Assembly (NCBI GenBank): GCA_023450615.1
Contig: JAEXGT010000019.1
Coordinates: forward strand, 1 to 45,284
Direction: 5' to 3'
Source of the DNA: Pseudomonadota bacterium
Lineage (GTDB): Bacteria > Pseudomonadota > Alphaproteobacteria > Rhizobiales > Beijerinckiaceae
Length of the DNA: 45,284 bases
Shown here: positions 25,290 to 32,475 of the stretch, piece after piece
Layout: the number at the start of each line of letters is the position of its first letter
How positions within the stretch are numbered: position 1 is the stretch's first letter
The notes under the pieces: model-generated
Seen by the model: only the letters and a program-made list of their open reading frames with translations
Database searches by the model: none
Told to the model about the DNA's origin: nothing
Made by a program: the position numbers and the translations under genes

Positions 25290-25892
25290 TTATGCCTTGG
25301 CCTTCTCGTCGCCGGGCAACACGTAATCCGTGCCTTCCCAGGGAGAGAGGAAGTCGAAATTGCGGAATTCCTGGTTGAGCTTCACCGGCTCGTAGACCAC
25401 GCGGCCCTGCCCGTCGTCGTAGCGAACCTCCACATAACCGGTCAGTGGGAAGTCCTTACGCAGCGGGTGCCCCTCGAAGCCGTAATCCGTCAACAAACGA
25501 CGAAGGTCCGGATGACCTGAGAACAGGACGCCGTACATGTCGTAGGTCTCGCGCTCGAACCAGTTTGCCGCCGGGAAGAGACCGATGATCGAGGGAACCG
25601 GAGTTACCTCGTCCGTCTGCACCTTCACGCGGATGCGGCGGTTCTGGTGAGGCGCCAGGAAGTGATAGACCACGTCGAAGCGCTTCTCACGGGCCGGATA
25701 ATCCGCGCCGCAGATGTCGATGAAACAGACGAAACGGCATTGTGGATCGTCCCGCAGGAACGACACCACGCGCACGATCTCCTCTGCGCGGGCAACGAGC
25801 GTCAGCTCGTCATAGGCGATGGCGCGATCTTCGATCACCTCGCCGAGGGACGAGGCGATGTGATCGCTCAGGGCTTGAAGCTCAGCACTCAT
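25290..25892 (-). CDS. nuoC: NADH-quinone oxidoreductase subunit C
   Basis: 30-kDa-type peripheral-arm subunit that supports NuoD and NuoI assembly; it has no cofactor. The 200 residues include FVCFIDICGADYPAREKRFD, the signature ERETYDMYGVLFSGHPDLRR and RLLTDYGFEGHPLRKDFPLT, then a tail with EGTDYVLPGDEK. It lies 15 bp downstream of nuoB. Confidence 0.97.
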   Translation of the reverse strand: MSAELQALSDHIASSLGEVIEDRAIAYDELTLVARAEEIVRVVSFLRDDPQCRFVCFIDICGADYPAREKRFDVVYHFLAPHQNRRIRVKVQTDEVTPVPSIIGLFPAANWFERETYDMYGVLFSGHPDLRRLLTDYGFEGHPLRKDFPLTGYVEVRYDDGQGRVVYEPVKLNQEFRNFDFLSPWEGTDYVLPGDEKAKA

Positions 25893-25907
25893 CAGTCAGA
25901 CCTTTGC

Positions 25908-26492
25908 TCAGCGCTCGATGGTACCGGTACGGCGAATCTTCTTCTGGAGAAGCAGAACGCCATAGAGGAGCGCCTCCGCGGTCGGGGGGCAGCCAGGCAC
26001 GTAGATATCGACCGGCACGATGCGATCGCAGCCACGAACCACCGAATAGGAATAGTGGTAATAACCGCCGCCATTGGCGCAGGAGCCCATGGAGATGACG
26101 TAACGCGGCTCAGGCATCTGATCATAGACCTTACGCAGCGCCGGGGCCATCTTATTGGTCAGCGTGCCGGCCACGATCATCACGTCCGACTGGCGCGGTG
26201 AAGCGCGCGGGGCGAAGCCGAAGCGCTCGACGTCGTAGCGCGGCATGGACATCTGCATCATCTCGACGGCGCAGCAGGCCAAGCCAAAGGTCATCCACAT
26301 GAGCGAGCCTGTTCGCGCCCAGGTGATGAGATCCTCGGTGGAGGTCACGAGGAAGCCCTTGTCGGACAGCTCCTCGTTGATGGAAACGAAATAGGGGTCG
26401 TTCGACCCTACCGGCTTACCGGTATTGGGATCGATGATGCCACGCGGAGCGGGAGCCACCAGGGTGGATTGGTTGTCGGAGATCAATCCCAT
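25908..26492 (-). CDS. nuoB: NADH-quinone oxidoreductase subunit B (cluster N2)
   Basis: Carries N2, the last [4Fe-4S] cluster before quinone. The protein has 194 residues from the ATG at 26492 (MGLISDNQSTLVAP). The cluster ligands are the tandem Cys73-Cys74 (LACCAVEMM), Cys138 (GSCANGGGYYHYSYSVVRGC) and Cys168 (YVPGCPPTAE). A GTG seven codons upstream is in frame, but the AGGGAG ribosome-binding site suits the ATG. The start overlaps the end of nuoA by 10 bp, indicating coupled translation. Confidence 0.97.
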   Translation of the reverse strand: MGLISDNQSTLVAPAPRGIIDPNTGKPVGSNDPYFVSINEELSDKGFLVTSTEDLITWARTGSLMWMTFGLACCAVEMMQMSMPRYDVERFGFAPRASPRQSDVMIVAGTLTNKMAPALRKVYDQMPEPRYVISMGSCANGGGYYHYSYSVVRGCDRIVPVDIYVPGCPPTAEALLYGVLLLQKKIRRTGTIER

Positions 26493-26848
26493 TCCAGGGC
26501 TCCCTTCTTCCACTCATAGACGAAGCCGACGGTCAGGACGCCCAGGAAGAGCATCATCGAGAGAAAGCCGAACCAGCCAAGGTTCCCGAACACGATGGCC
26601 CAGGGGAACAGGAAGGCGACCTCCAGATCGAAGATGATGAAAAGGATGGCGACCAGATAAAACCGCACGTCGAATTTCATGCGTGCGTCATCGAAGGCAT
26701 TGAACCCGCACTCGTAAGCGGACAGCTTTTCCGCATCGGGCTTGCTGTAGGCGACGATGAACGGTGCCACGAGCAGCGCCACCCCGATCAGGAGCGACAC
26801 GCCGATGAAGATCACGAGAGGCAGGTAGTCGGCGAGGAGATTCGTCAT
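26483..26848 (-). CDS. nuoA: NADH-quinone oxidoreductase subunit A
   Basis: First gene of the operon; small three-helix membrane subunit next to NuoH. The 121 residues include the conserved loop KLSAYECGFNAFDDARMKFD and the helix LVAILFIIFDLEVAFLFPWA with its acidic pair. The length is normal. The promoter must lie in the region around 26849-26950; I see no clear -35/-10 pair. The 14 nuo genes follow without any inserted unrelated gene. Confidence 0.97.
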   Translation of the reverse strand: MTNLLADYLPLVIFIGVSLLIGVALLVAPFIVAYSKPDAEKLSAYECGFNAFDDARMKFDVRFYLVAILFIIFDLEVAFLFPWAIVFGNLGWFGFLSMMLFLGVLTVGFVYEWKKGALEWD

Positions 26849-27365
26849 ACGACACCCAGAAGAAACGGAGCGCGGCCCGGAAAGGCCTGCGACATGCCAC
26901 GCATTTAAGCCACAGAAACGCCCGAAGAAGGGTCCTGCGACAAACGGCGGTTTGTGGGCGTTGGCTTAACTGAGTTCCCCTTCCCTGACAAGTGTTTGAG
27001 GTGCCGTAAAAAGAACCATTCCAAACTAAGATGTGGCCTGCTCTGCCCCGTGCGCCGCATTGCGGTCGACCCGCTCTTTTGCCTGATTTTCGGCGGTTTC
27101 AGACTTGGCAATAGCCTCTCGCTCGGCCCGAATCTCATCCACTGTCTCCATTCCTGCGCACTTGGTCCAAAAGCAGGCAAAGCCTCCGAAATCATCGGGC
27201 GGCCCTGTGATGGGCCAGCCCTATGCCTCAAAGCCATCAATGCCGTAGGAATCTGGGAGAAATGCTTAGAATCGGAAAATGTGCCGCGCTTTGGCGCAAC
27301 ACCCATGTACCGGACGCGCACGAGGCTTCTAAGGAAGCCGCCTGATATGGATTATCATGAGAAAG
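26849..27365. other. 517-bp gap between nuoA and tRNA-Asp
   Basis: No intact gene is supported. The left 100 bp should hold the nuoA promoter and leader. The middle holds a decayed-looking minus-strand frame (27026-27265, listed separately). Just downstream of the tRNA, a GGCTTC-CTTA-GAAGCC hairpin at about 27318-27335 has no T run and is a weak candidate for tRNA transcript termination or processing. Two long overlapping frames, 26905-27321 on the minus strand and 26954-27595 on the plus strand, look unlike any family I know; the latter runs through the tRNA. Confidence 0.5.
27026..27265 (-). pseudogene. Possible decayed ORF downstream of tRNA-Asp
   Basis: On the minus strand, a 41-codon frame starts at the ATG at 27151 (METVDEIRAEREAI) and ends with TAG at 27026. 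It is hydrophilic and reads like a real protein end. The same frame continues upstream without a start (GPPDDFGGFACFWTKCAG) to an in-frame TAG at about 27213, and before that another open stretch (FLPDSYGIDGFEA) follows a TAA. This suggests an older coding sequence broken by stop codons. Codon use is less GC-biased than in the neighbours. I do not recognise the family. The frame could equally be chance. Confidence 0.25.
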
Positions 27366-27442
27366 TGGCGCGGGCGACGGGGCTCGAACCCGCGACCTCC
27401 GGCGTGACAGGCCGGCACTCTAACCGACTGAGCTACGCCCGC
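27366..27442 (-). tRNA. tRNA-Asp (anticodon GTC)
   Basis: The minus strand gives a full 77-nt cloverleaf. The acceptor arms GCGGGCG (27442-27436) and CGCCCGC pair perfectly. The D arm has GCTC-AGTCGGTTA-GAGT, and the anticodon stem CCGGC/GCCGG encloses the loop CTGTCAC with anticodon GTC. The T arm has GCGGG-TTCGAGC-CCCGT. The discriminator G and an encoded CCA end follow (27369-27366). An assignment to Asp is unambiguous from the anticodon. Confidence 0.97.
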
Positions 27443-27473
27443 GCATCGGACCGCCGAAGCGGTGTGTGGGTGC

Positions 27474-27502
27474 GGTTTAAGGGGCACCCTGTTCCCTGTC
27501 AA
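27474..27502 (-). promoter_or_regulatory. Promoter of tRNA-Asp
   Basis: On the minus strand, a perfect TTGACA (27502-27497) is followed after 17 bp by TAAACC (27479-27474), or after 16 bp by TTAAAC. This lies 32 bp before the mature tRNA 5' end, with a short CCGC/GCGG hairpin in the leader. The placement fits a sigma-70-type stable-RNA promoter. Confidence 0.6.
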
Positions 27503-27605
27503 GCGTTCCCTGCACGCATTTTCAGATCAATGTCAAAAACCTGCTGGAAGCCCGGTCACCCATCAAGATTCCTAGATAATGCAGCCGGGTTTTAGGACTT
27601 GCATC

Positions 27606-28103
27606 CTATTCCGCCGAGGCAGGCCCGGAGGGGTCCCTGAGGGAACGGAGAACCCGGTCGCACTCGATCAACTCATCCAAGGCCGATTGCAGTCTCTGCA
27701 AAGCCTCTTCGGGCAGCGCAGGCTGCGGAAGCCCATGGACGGCCTCGCCGTATGGGGAATCGGCGAAGTCCTCGGAATCGCTTACGATTGCCTCTTCCTT
27801 CGTCTCCGGGCGGGGCGCGGACACGCTTTCCTCGCCGCGGCCTACGGCCTGGACGAAGCGGATGCCCTCCTCCTTGAGGATGCGTTGCACGCCCCGGATG
27901 GTATAGCCCTCGCCATAGAGAAGCTGGCGGATGCCCTTGAGAAGGTCCACATCATCGGGGCGATAATAACGCCGCCCGCCTCCGCGCTTCAGCGGCTTAA
28001 TATGATTGAAGCGGGTTTCCCAGAAGCGCAGCACATGCTGCGGCAGGTCGAGATCCTCGGCCACCTCACTGATGGTGCGGAACGCGTCAGGGCTCTTGTC
28101 CAT
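27606..28103 (-). CDS. MerR-family transcriptional regulator (downstream of ihfA)
   Basis: A DNA-binding protein with an N-terminal MerR winged helix: FRTISEVAEDLDLPQHVLRF then WETRFNHIKPLKRGGGRRYY and RPDDVDLLKGIRQLLYGEGY (about residues 7-70). The remaining part is acidic and glutamate-rich, with a final helix LPEEALQRLQSALDELIECD, and no metal-binding cysteines, so the effector is unknown. I chose the ATG at 28103 (165 residues) with AAGGCGG just upstream; an ATG at 28118 is the alternative. It follows ihfA by 21 bp, a conserved alphaproteobacterial pairing, and ends the bc1 chaperone-DUF177-plsX-fabH-ihfA series. Its regulon is not known to me. Confidence 0.88.
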   Translation of the reverse strand: MDKSPDAFRTISEVAEDLDLPQHVLRFWETRFNHIKPLKRGGGRRYYRPDDVDLLKGIRQLLYGEGYTIRGVQRILKEEGIRFVQAVGRGEESVSAPRPETKEEAIVSDSEDFADSPYGEAVHGLPQPALPEEALQRLQSALDELIECDRVLRSLRDPSGPASAE

Positions 28104-28124
28104 CGCGCCGCCTTGCATCCGGGC

Positions 28125-28436
28125 TTAGTCCTCGCGCTCGACGGTTTCGCCGTTGATATAGGCCTTCAGCACGTTGGATGGCTTGAAGACCATGACCCGG
28201 CGCGGATCGATCGGCACCTCGACGCCTGTCTTCGGGTTGCGACCGACGCGCTCACCCTTGCTGCGCACGACGAAAGAACCGAAGGACGAGAGCTTGACGG
28301 TCTCACCGGCGGCCAAGCTGTCGCAGATCTCGGCCAGGACGCGTTCGACCAGTTCAGCCGATTCCGTCCGCGAGAGCCCCACCTTCTGGTAGACCGCCTC
28401 GCTAAGATCCGCCCTCGTCACAGTTTTGCCAGCCAT
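28125..28436 (-). CDS. ihfA: Integration host factor alpha subunit
   Basis: DNA-bending protein that forms a heterodimer with IhfB in recombination, transcription and replication control. The protein has 103 residues from the ATG at 28436 (MAGKTVTRADLSEAVY), preceded by GGGGAG. It has the HU/IHF fold: ETVKLSSFGSFVVRSKGERV, the minor-groove arm GRNPKTGVEVPIDPRRVMVF with the intercalating proline context, and KPSNVLKAYING. The arm residues RNPKTGVEVPI favour IHF-alpha over HU. A longer in-frame start upstream (28475) lacks a proper ribosome-binding site. Confidence 0.95.
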   Translation of the reverse strand: MAGKTVTRADLSEAVYQKVGLSRTESAELVERVLAEICDSLAAGETVKLSSFGSFVVRSKGERVGRNPKTGVEVPIDPRRVMVFKPSNVLKAYINGETVERED

Positions 28437-28502
28437 TGAGCTCCCCAAGCCAGAATGAGTTCTTTGGTCTTTCAATCAGTTAAGACGCTATGCAGATGGC
28501 TC

Positions 28503-28531
28503 CGTATGGTCAACCTTAGACTTGGCGTCAA
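28503..28531 (-). promoter_or_regulatory. Candidate promoter for ihfA-merR
   Basis: On the minus strand, TTGACG (28531-28526) and CATACG (28508-28503) are 17 bp apart, in the 128-bp gap between fabH and ihfA. A second TTGACC follows closely and could serve an alternative start. This would allow ihfA expression independent of fabH. Confidence 0.35.
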
Positions 28532-28564
28532 GCGGTTACCATATAGACTAGATGGCCTATGTTA

Positions 28565-29542
28565 CTACCACCGGATGAGCGCACTGCCCCAGGTAAAGCC
28601 GCCGCCGATGGCCTCGATCATGACGAGATCGCCATCCTTGATGCGGCCGTCCTTGCGGGCGACGTCGAGGGCGAGCGGGATTGAGGCCGCCGAAGTGTTG
28701 CCATGCCTGTCAACGGTGATCACCACCTTCTCAGGTGCAATTCCGAGCTTGTCGGCGCTGGCGGTAATAATGCGCTTGTTGGCCTGATGAGGCACGAACC
28801 ACTTCAATTCCTCGGGCGTCGTGCCGCTGGCCGTGAAAGCGTCCCTCACGACGTCGGTGACCATCCCGACGGCGAACTTGAAGACTTCCTTGCCTTCCAT
28901 CTTCAAGACGCCCGTCGTCTTGGTAGAACCCGGTCCGCCATCGACATAGAGCTTCTCGCGATAGCGCCCATCCGAACGCAGCTGAGAGGTGAGAACGCCA
29001 CGGTCGGTGGAGGCGCCCTCGCCTTCCTGAGCCTCGAGCACAAGCGCTCCGGCACCGTCGCCGAAGAGGACGCAGGTGGTGCGGTCGTTCCAGTCGAGAA
29101 TGCGCGAGAAGGTCTCGGCGCCGATCACCAAGGCCCGCTTGTGCGATCCGGACTGGAGGAACTTGTCGGCGGTGGAGACCGCATAGACGAAGCCGGCGCA
29201 GACGGCCTGCAGGTCGAAAGCCGCACCGTGGGTGATTCCGAGCCCGTTCTGAATCATCGTCGCAGTGGACGGGAAAGTGTGATCGGGCGTCGAGGTGGCG
29301 CAGATGATGAGGTCGATGTCCTGCGCGGTCAGGCCGGCATCGGCGAGCGCCGCCTCGGCGGCCTTGATGCCGAGGACGGACGTGGTTTCGCTGTCATCGG
29401 CGATGTAACGCTGCTCGATGCCCGTCCGCTGCACGATCCAGTCGTGCGTCGTGTCCACGATCTTCTCAAGATCCTGATTGGTCAGCTTGCGCTTCGGCAG
29501 ATAGGATCCGACGCCACGCACAACGGAACGAATACGTTTCAA
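28565..29542 (-). CDS. fabH: Beta-ketoacyl-ACP synthase III FabH, TTG start
   Basis: Condenses acetyl-CoA with malonyl-ACP to start fatty acid synthesis. From the TTG at 29542 the protein has 325 residues, the family norm, with GAGGAAAG at 7-nt spacing. An ATG 13 codons upstream would overlap plsX and add residues not expected in FabH. The catalytic triad is Cys115 (FDLQAVCAGFVYA), His252 (WFVPHQANKRI) and Asn282 (RHGNTSAASIPLAL). The C-terminal GGGFTWGSALIRW is typical. The gene follows plsX after 13 bp. Confidence 0.96.
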   Translation of the reverse strand: MKRIRSVVRGVGSYLPKRKLTNQDLEKIVDTTHDWIVQRTGIEQRYIADDSETTSVLGIKAAEAALADAGLTAQDIDLIICATSTPDHTFPSTATMIQNGLGITHGAAFDLQAVCAGFVYAVSTADKFLQSGSHKRALVIGAETFSRILDWNDRTTCVLFGDGAGALVLEAQEGEGASTDRGVLTSQLRSDGRYREKLYVDGGPGSTKTTGVLKMEGKEVFKFAVGMVTDVVRDAFTASGTTPEELKWFVPHQANKRIITASADKLGIAPEKVVITVDRHGNTSAASIPLALDVARKDGRIKDGDLVMIEAIGGGFTWGSALIRW

Positions 29543-29555
29543 GATAATACTTTCC

Positions 29556-30590
29556 TCAGGCCGAGTGCCCGACGGGATCATGCTCCAGCATGCCCCGGAT
29601 CGTGTTCATCAACTCAAAATGCGCCATGTCGTAGGCTACGTCGATGGCGCTCGCAAACCCTAGAGCGTCCGTCCCGCCGTGGCTCTTCACGACCACGCCT
29701 TCGAGGCCCAGGAAGAGACCGCCATTAACCTTGCGCGGGTCCATCTTGTCCCTGAGAGCGTTAAAAGCCTGTTTCGCGAACAAATAGCCGATCTTGGCCA
29801 TCAGTGTACGGCTCATGGCGGAGCGCAGATACTGGCCGATCTGCTTGGCCGTGCCCTCGGCGGTCTTCAGAGCGATGTTGCCCGTAAAGCCCTCGGTCAC
29901 GACCACGTCCACTGTCCCCTTGCCGATATCGTCGCCTTCCACGAAGCCGCGATACTGCAAATAGGGAGCGTTCATGTCCTTGAGAATGCGGCTGGCTTCC
30001 TTGACTGCCTCGATTCCCTTGATCTCCTCAGTCCCGACATTGAGCAGCCCCACGGTCGGGCGCTCCAGGTCGAACACGATGCGCGCCATGGCCGCGCCCA
30101 TGATCGCCATATCGACTAGATGCCCCGCATCGGCGCCAATGGTCGCCCCCACATCGAGCACGATGCTCTCGCCCCGCATGGTGGGCCACATGGCAGCAAT
30201 CGCAGGACGCTCGATATGCGCCATGGTCTTCAGGCAGATCTTGGCGGTCGCCATGAGGGCGCCCGTGTTGCCGGCGGAGACACAGGCATCGGCCTCGCCG
30301 TCCCGCACGGCCTGAACGGCCTTCCACATGGACGACTTGCCGCGCCCCATACGGATCGCCTGGCTCGGCTTCTCGTCCATGGCGATGGAGATTTCGCTAT
30401 GGCGAAGCTCGGTCGCCGCCTTCAGCTTGGGATGAGCATTCAAGAGAGGCTCAATCACCGCCTCGTTGCCGAAAATGAGGAAGCGGATGTCGGGATGCCT
30501 TTCCAGGGCCAGAGCCGCGCCCGGGATGACGGTCGATGGGCCATGGTCCCCTCCCATCGCATCGAGCGAAATACGCACTGGCTTCGACAT
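29556..30590 (-). CDS. plsX: Phosphate acyltransferase PlsX
   Basis: Makes acyl-phosphate from acyl-ACP for PlsY, the first committed route into phospholipids; peripheral at the inner membrane. The 344 residues begin VRISLDAMGGDHGP, the strong family signature. Further marks are CVSAGNTGALMATAKICLKT, VLDVGATIGADAGHLVDMAI, FVEGDDIGKGTVDVVVTEGF and TGNIALKTAEGTAKQIGQYL. A possible promoter on the minus strand is TTGCGA-N16-TATTTT within 30620-30655. It is 144 bp downstream of the DUF177 gene and 13 bp upstream of fabH. Confidence 0.96.
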   Translation of the reverse strand: MSKPVRISLDAMGGDHGPSTVIPGAALALERHPDIRFLIFGNEAVIEPLLNAHPKLKAATELRHSEISIAMDEKPSQAIRMGRGKSSMWKAVQAVRDGEADACVSAGNTGALMATAKICLKTMAHIERPAIAAMWPTMRGESIVLDVGATIGADAGHLVDMAIMGAAMARIVFDLERPTVGLLNVGTEEIKGIEAVKEASRILKDMNAPYLQYRGFVEGDDIGKGTVDVVVTEGFTGNIALKTAEGTAKQIGQYLRSAMSRTLMAKIGYLFAKQAFNALRDKMDPRKVNGGLFLGLEGVVVKSHGGTDALGFASAIDVAYDMAHFELMNTIRGMLEHDPVGHSA

Positions 30591-30694
30591 AACCGTTATT
30601 CTTTCTATCGGCGTGAACAGGGGGCGGAAAATACCGGTTTACGGTGGCATCGCAACCGAATTCTATAGCTGCCCCATGAGCTTCCGTCGGGAGC

Positions 30695-30722
30695 CCACGG
30701 CCCCCATTGGGCCGTGGTTTTT
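30695..30722 (+). terminator. Terminator-like hairpin with T tract on the plus strand
   Basis: CCACGGCCC (30695-30703), loop CCATT, and GGGCCGTGG (30709-30717) form a perfect 9-bp stem followed by TTTTTC (30718-30723). It reads as a rho-independent terminator rightwards. The flanking genes (DUF177 and plsX) both run leftwards, and in that direction the hairpin has no T run. No plus-strand gene ends here. Confidence 0.5.
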
Positions 30723-30734
30723 CAAGCCCGCAGC

Positions 30735-31250
30735 TTACTTGTCTGCCTTGAGCTTGCTTAGCGCAGCGAAAGGCGAATCCTTCTCGCTCCCCGAATCCTG
30801 ATAGTCGAAATCGACGCCCGGCTTGCGGGGGTAAGGGTCGAGGCCCAGAGCCAGGAACTCGGCAGTGAGCGCGCCGAGGTCGATCTGGCCGTTGATGATC
30901 TCATCAGGCGGCTCATACTCATTGATGTCGGTCGGGGACTCTGCCGGCATTCCTGAAGGCTCCGCGAAATCGACCTCCACCTCCTCCTCGATCTCGGAAT
31001 CGAACGAATCGAGGGTGACGACGCAAATCTGAGTGATGGAAGCCTTCACGACCCCCTTCACATGGATGCCCTTGGCGGTGTTGGTGAGCTGATAATCGGC
31101 TGAGAGGGCCTGGATCCCTGGAAGCCCAAAATCCTTCGCCACGGCGGCACGCTCCTCGGCGTTCACCTCCAGATGGACCTCCTGTCCCCGTGAGGGAATG
31201 TTCATGACGTCCACGAGGCGCGAGAGGGGGCCTACGGTTTCGGGGGTCAT
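30735..31250 (-). CDS. DUF177 (YceD-like) domain protein
   Basis: A 171-residue soluble protein of the DUF177/YceD family. The family is linked genetically to 23S rRNA metabolism in other bacteria and to large-subunit proteins; in alphaproteobacteria it precedes plsX, as here. Marks are MTPETVGPLSRLVDVMNIP at the start, VKGVVKASITQICVVTLDSF in the middle (one cysteine; no CxxC) and DEIINGQIDLGALTAEFLAL then LDPYPRKPGVDF at the end. The ATG overlaps the stop of the bc1 chaperone gene (ATGA). No rpmF gene follows, unlike in gammaproteobacteria. Confidence 0.9.
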   Translation of the reverse strand: MTPETVGPLSRLVDVMNIPSRGQEVHLEVNAEERAAVAKDFGLPGIQALSADYQLTNTAKGIHVKGVVKASITQICVVTLDSFDSEIEEEVEVDFAEPSGMPAESPTDINEYEPPDEIINGQIDLGALTAEFLALGLDPYPRKPGVDFDYQDSGSEKDSPFAALSKLKADK

Positions 31251-31792
31251 CGGCTTCTCTCCTCTGTGAAGGCCTCAGGTGCCGGGAAAGCGGGCCCGTT
31301 TTCAAGCAATACATCAAGGGTGACGGTCTTGAGACCGCTGTCCGCCGCCAATGCATAACGCGCAAGCGCTGAGGCAGGGGCATCTTGTCCTAAAGCATTC
31401 CGGCCAAGAGCCTCGGCCAATTCGGCCTCGTTTCCGGCATTCAGAGCTGGGTCATAGGCCTGAGCCCTGCCATAAAAGGACGCAGCTATCTTCTTCATGC
31501 GCTTGGGCACGACAGTGTCGCCTACGCCCATCTCGCGCAAGGAAGCATCCATGTCCCGGAAAAAGGCATCCGTCAGGTCCTTGGCCACATCGTCCGCCGG
31601 TGGGGGAAGCTCCCGGAGCGCCCTCAAGGATAGGACCATGTGGAGCGAAAGGGATTCGAACCGTCCCTCTAGGGTATCCGGGATACCGAGTGCCGCATAA
31701 AGACCCGGTCTCCGGGAAGCTGTGGCGATTCTCTCATAGAGAGCCGCAATGGCCACGCGCCGGGGGTCCTTGCGGAAGAGACTGAATATCAC
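31247..31792 (-). CDS. Ubiquinol-cytochrome c chaperone family protein (CBP3-like)
   Basis: Member of the family of mitochondrial CBP3, which assists cytochrome b maturation in the bc1 complex. The 181 residues start with FSLFRKDPRRVAIAALYERI, then ALGIPDTLEGRFESLSLHMV, LTDAFFRDMDASLREMGVGD and VPKRMKKIAASFYGRAQAYD, all characteristic. I chose the GTG at 31792 because this gives the usual N-terminus and GGAAGGGAA lies upstream; an ATG at 31852 would add 20 unusual residues. It is divergent from bamE across 103 bp and overlaps the DUF177 gene by 4 bp. Confidence 0.88.
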   Translation of the reverse strand: MIFSLFRKDPRRVAIAALYERIATASRRPGLYAALGIPDTLEGRFESLSLHMVLSLRALRELPPPADDVAKDLTDAFFRDMDASLREMGVGDTVVPKRMKKIAASFYGRAQAYDPALNAGNEAELAEALGRNALGQDAPASALARYALAADSGLKTVTLDVLLENGPAFPAPEAFTEERSR

Positions 31793-31811
31793 AGACTTTT
31801 CCCTTCCAAGC

Positions 31812-31840
31812 TTGTCAAAATCGAAACCTCGGGTTACGCC
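31812..31840 (+). promoter_or_regulatory. Candidate promoter of bamE
   Basis: TTGTCA (31812-31817) and TACGCC (31835-31840) are 17 bp apart, 56 bp upstream of the bamE ATG in the divergent gap. The -10 match is only moderate. Confidence 0.35.
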
Positions 31841-31895
31841 ATCACGATCCACAGGCGCAAGCTCATCCGCGCCGCATTCCTGGAAGAACCGTACG

Positions 31896-32351
31896 ATGCG
31901 TCGATATCATACCCTTTTGGTACGCTTGGCCACTGCGACTTTCCTGGCCACCTCCGTCGCCGCCTGCACCATGGGCGAGGAGTTTGCCCGCGGATATCAG
32001 CTGGACGAGAATGCCGTAGCTCAGGTGAAGAAGGGCATGAGCGCCGATCAGGTGCTTCAGACCCTCGGCACCCCCTCGACCGTGTCCACAGTGGGTAACC
32101 GCAGCTGGTATTATATCAGCCAGCGCTCCCGCCGCACTCTCCAGTTCATGGGCGAGCAGGTCGTGGATCAGCGCGTCACCGCCGTCTATTTCGACAAGAA
32201 CCTGCGCGTCGAGCGCGTGGGCCTCTATGGCATTCAGGACGGTCAGGTGTTCGACTTCATCAGCCGCAAGACCCCATCCGGCGGCGAGGAGACGAGCTTC
32301 ATCGGCCAGATCTTCAAAGGCGCGAACACCTTCAATCCGTTCGGCAGCTAA
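31896..32351 (+). CDS. bamE: Outer membrane assembly lipoprotein BamE (SmpA/OmlA family)
   Basis: Lipoprotein of the BAM complex, which inserts beta-barrel proteins into the outer membrane. The protein has 151 residues from the ATG at 31896, with GGAAGAA upstream. A lipoprotein signal peptide ends in the lipobox SVAAC (Cys at residue 23). The BamE fold follows: VAQVKKGMSADQVLQTLGTP, NRSWYYISQRSRRTLQFMGE and VTAVYFDKNLRVERVGLYGI. The frame is open upstream of this ATG, but those residues are not family-like. The substrates of this exporter-like step reach the outer membrane via the Lol system encoded at 3347-5319. It ends at a strong terminator. Confidence 0.93.
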   Translation: MRRYHTLLVRLATATFLATSVAACTMGEEFARGYQLDENAVAQVKKGMSADQVLQTLGTPSTVSTVGNRSWYYISQRSRRTLQFMGEQVVDQRVTAVYFDKNLRVERVGLYGIQDGQVFDFISRKTPSGGEETSFIGQIFKGANTFNPFGS

Positions 32352-32374
32352 GAAGCCTGCGACAATCACCAACG

Positions 32375-32404
32375 AAAAGGCCGGGCTTCGTCCCGGCCTT
32401 TTTC
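32375..32404 (+). terminator. Rho-independent terminator of bamE
   Basis: AAGGCCGGG (32377-32385), loop CTTCGT, CCCGGCCTT (32392-32400), then TTT. The stem is perfect and lies 25 bp past the bamE stop. Confidence 0.9.
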
Positions 32405-32424
32405 ATTTCTCATACCCCGCCAAT

Positions 32425-32455
32425 GAAAAAACCCGCGGCAATCGCCGCGGGTTTG
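32425..32455 (-). terminator. Rho-independent terminator of hppA
   Basis: Ten-base arms AACCCGCGGC (32430-32439) and GCCGCGGGTT (32444-32453) pair around AATC, and on the minus strand a T run (32431-32426) follows. It stops leftward transcription from hppA, back to back with the bamE terminator. Confidence 0.9.
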
Positions 32456-32475
32456 TGTCGCCTGTTTCGGGCGGA

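Noticed and set aside
26905..27321. 138-codon minus-strand frame and the opposing 26954-27595 plus-strand frame
   Set aside because: They overlap each other, the second runs through tRNA-Asp, and neither matches a family; the different frame at 27026-27151 looks more protein-like.
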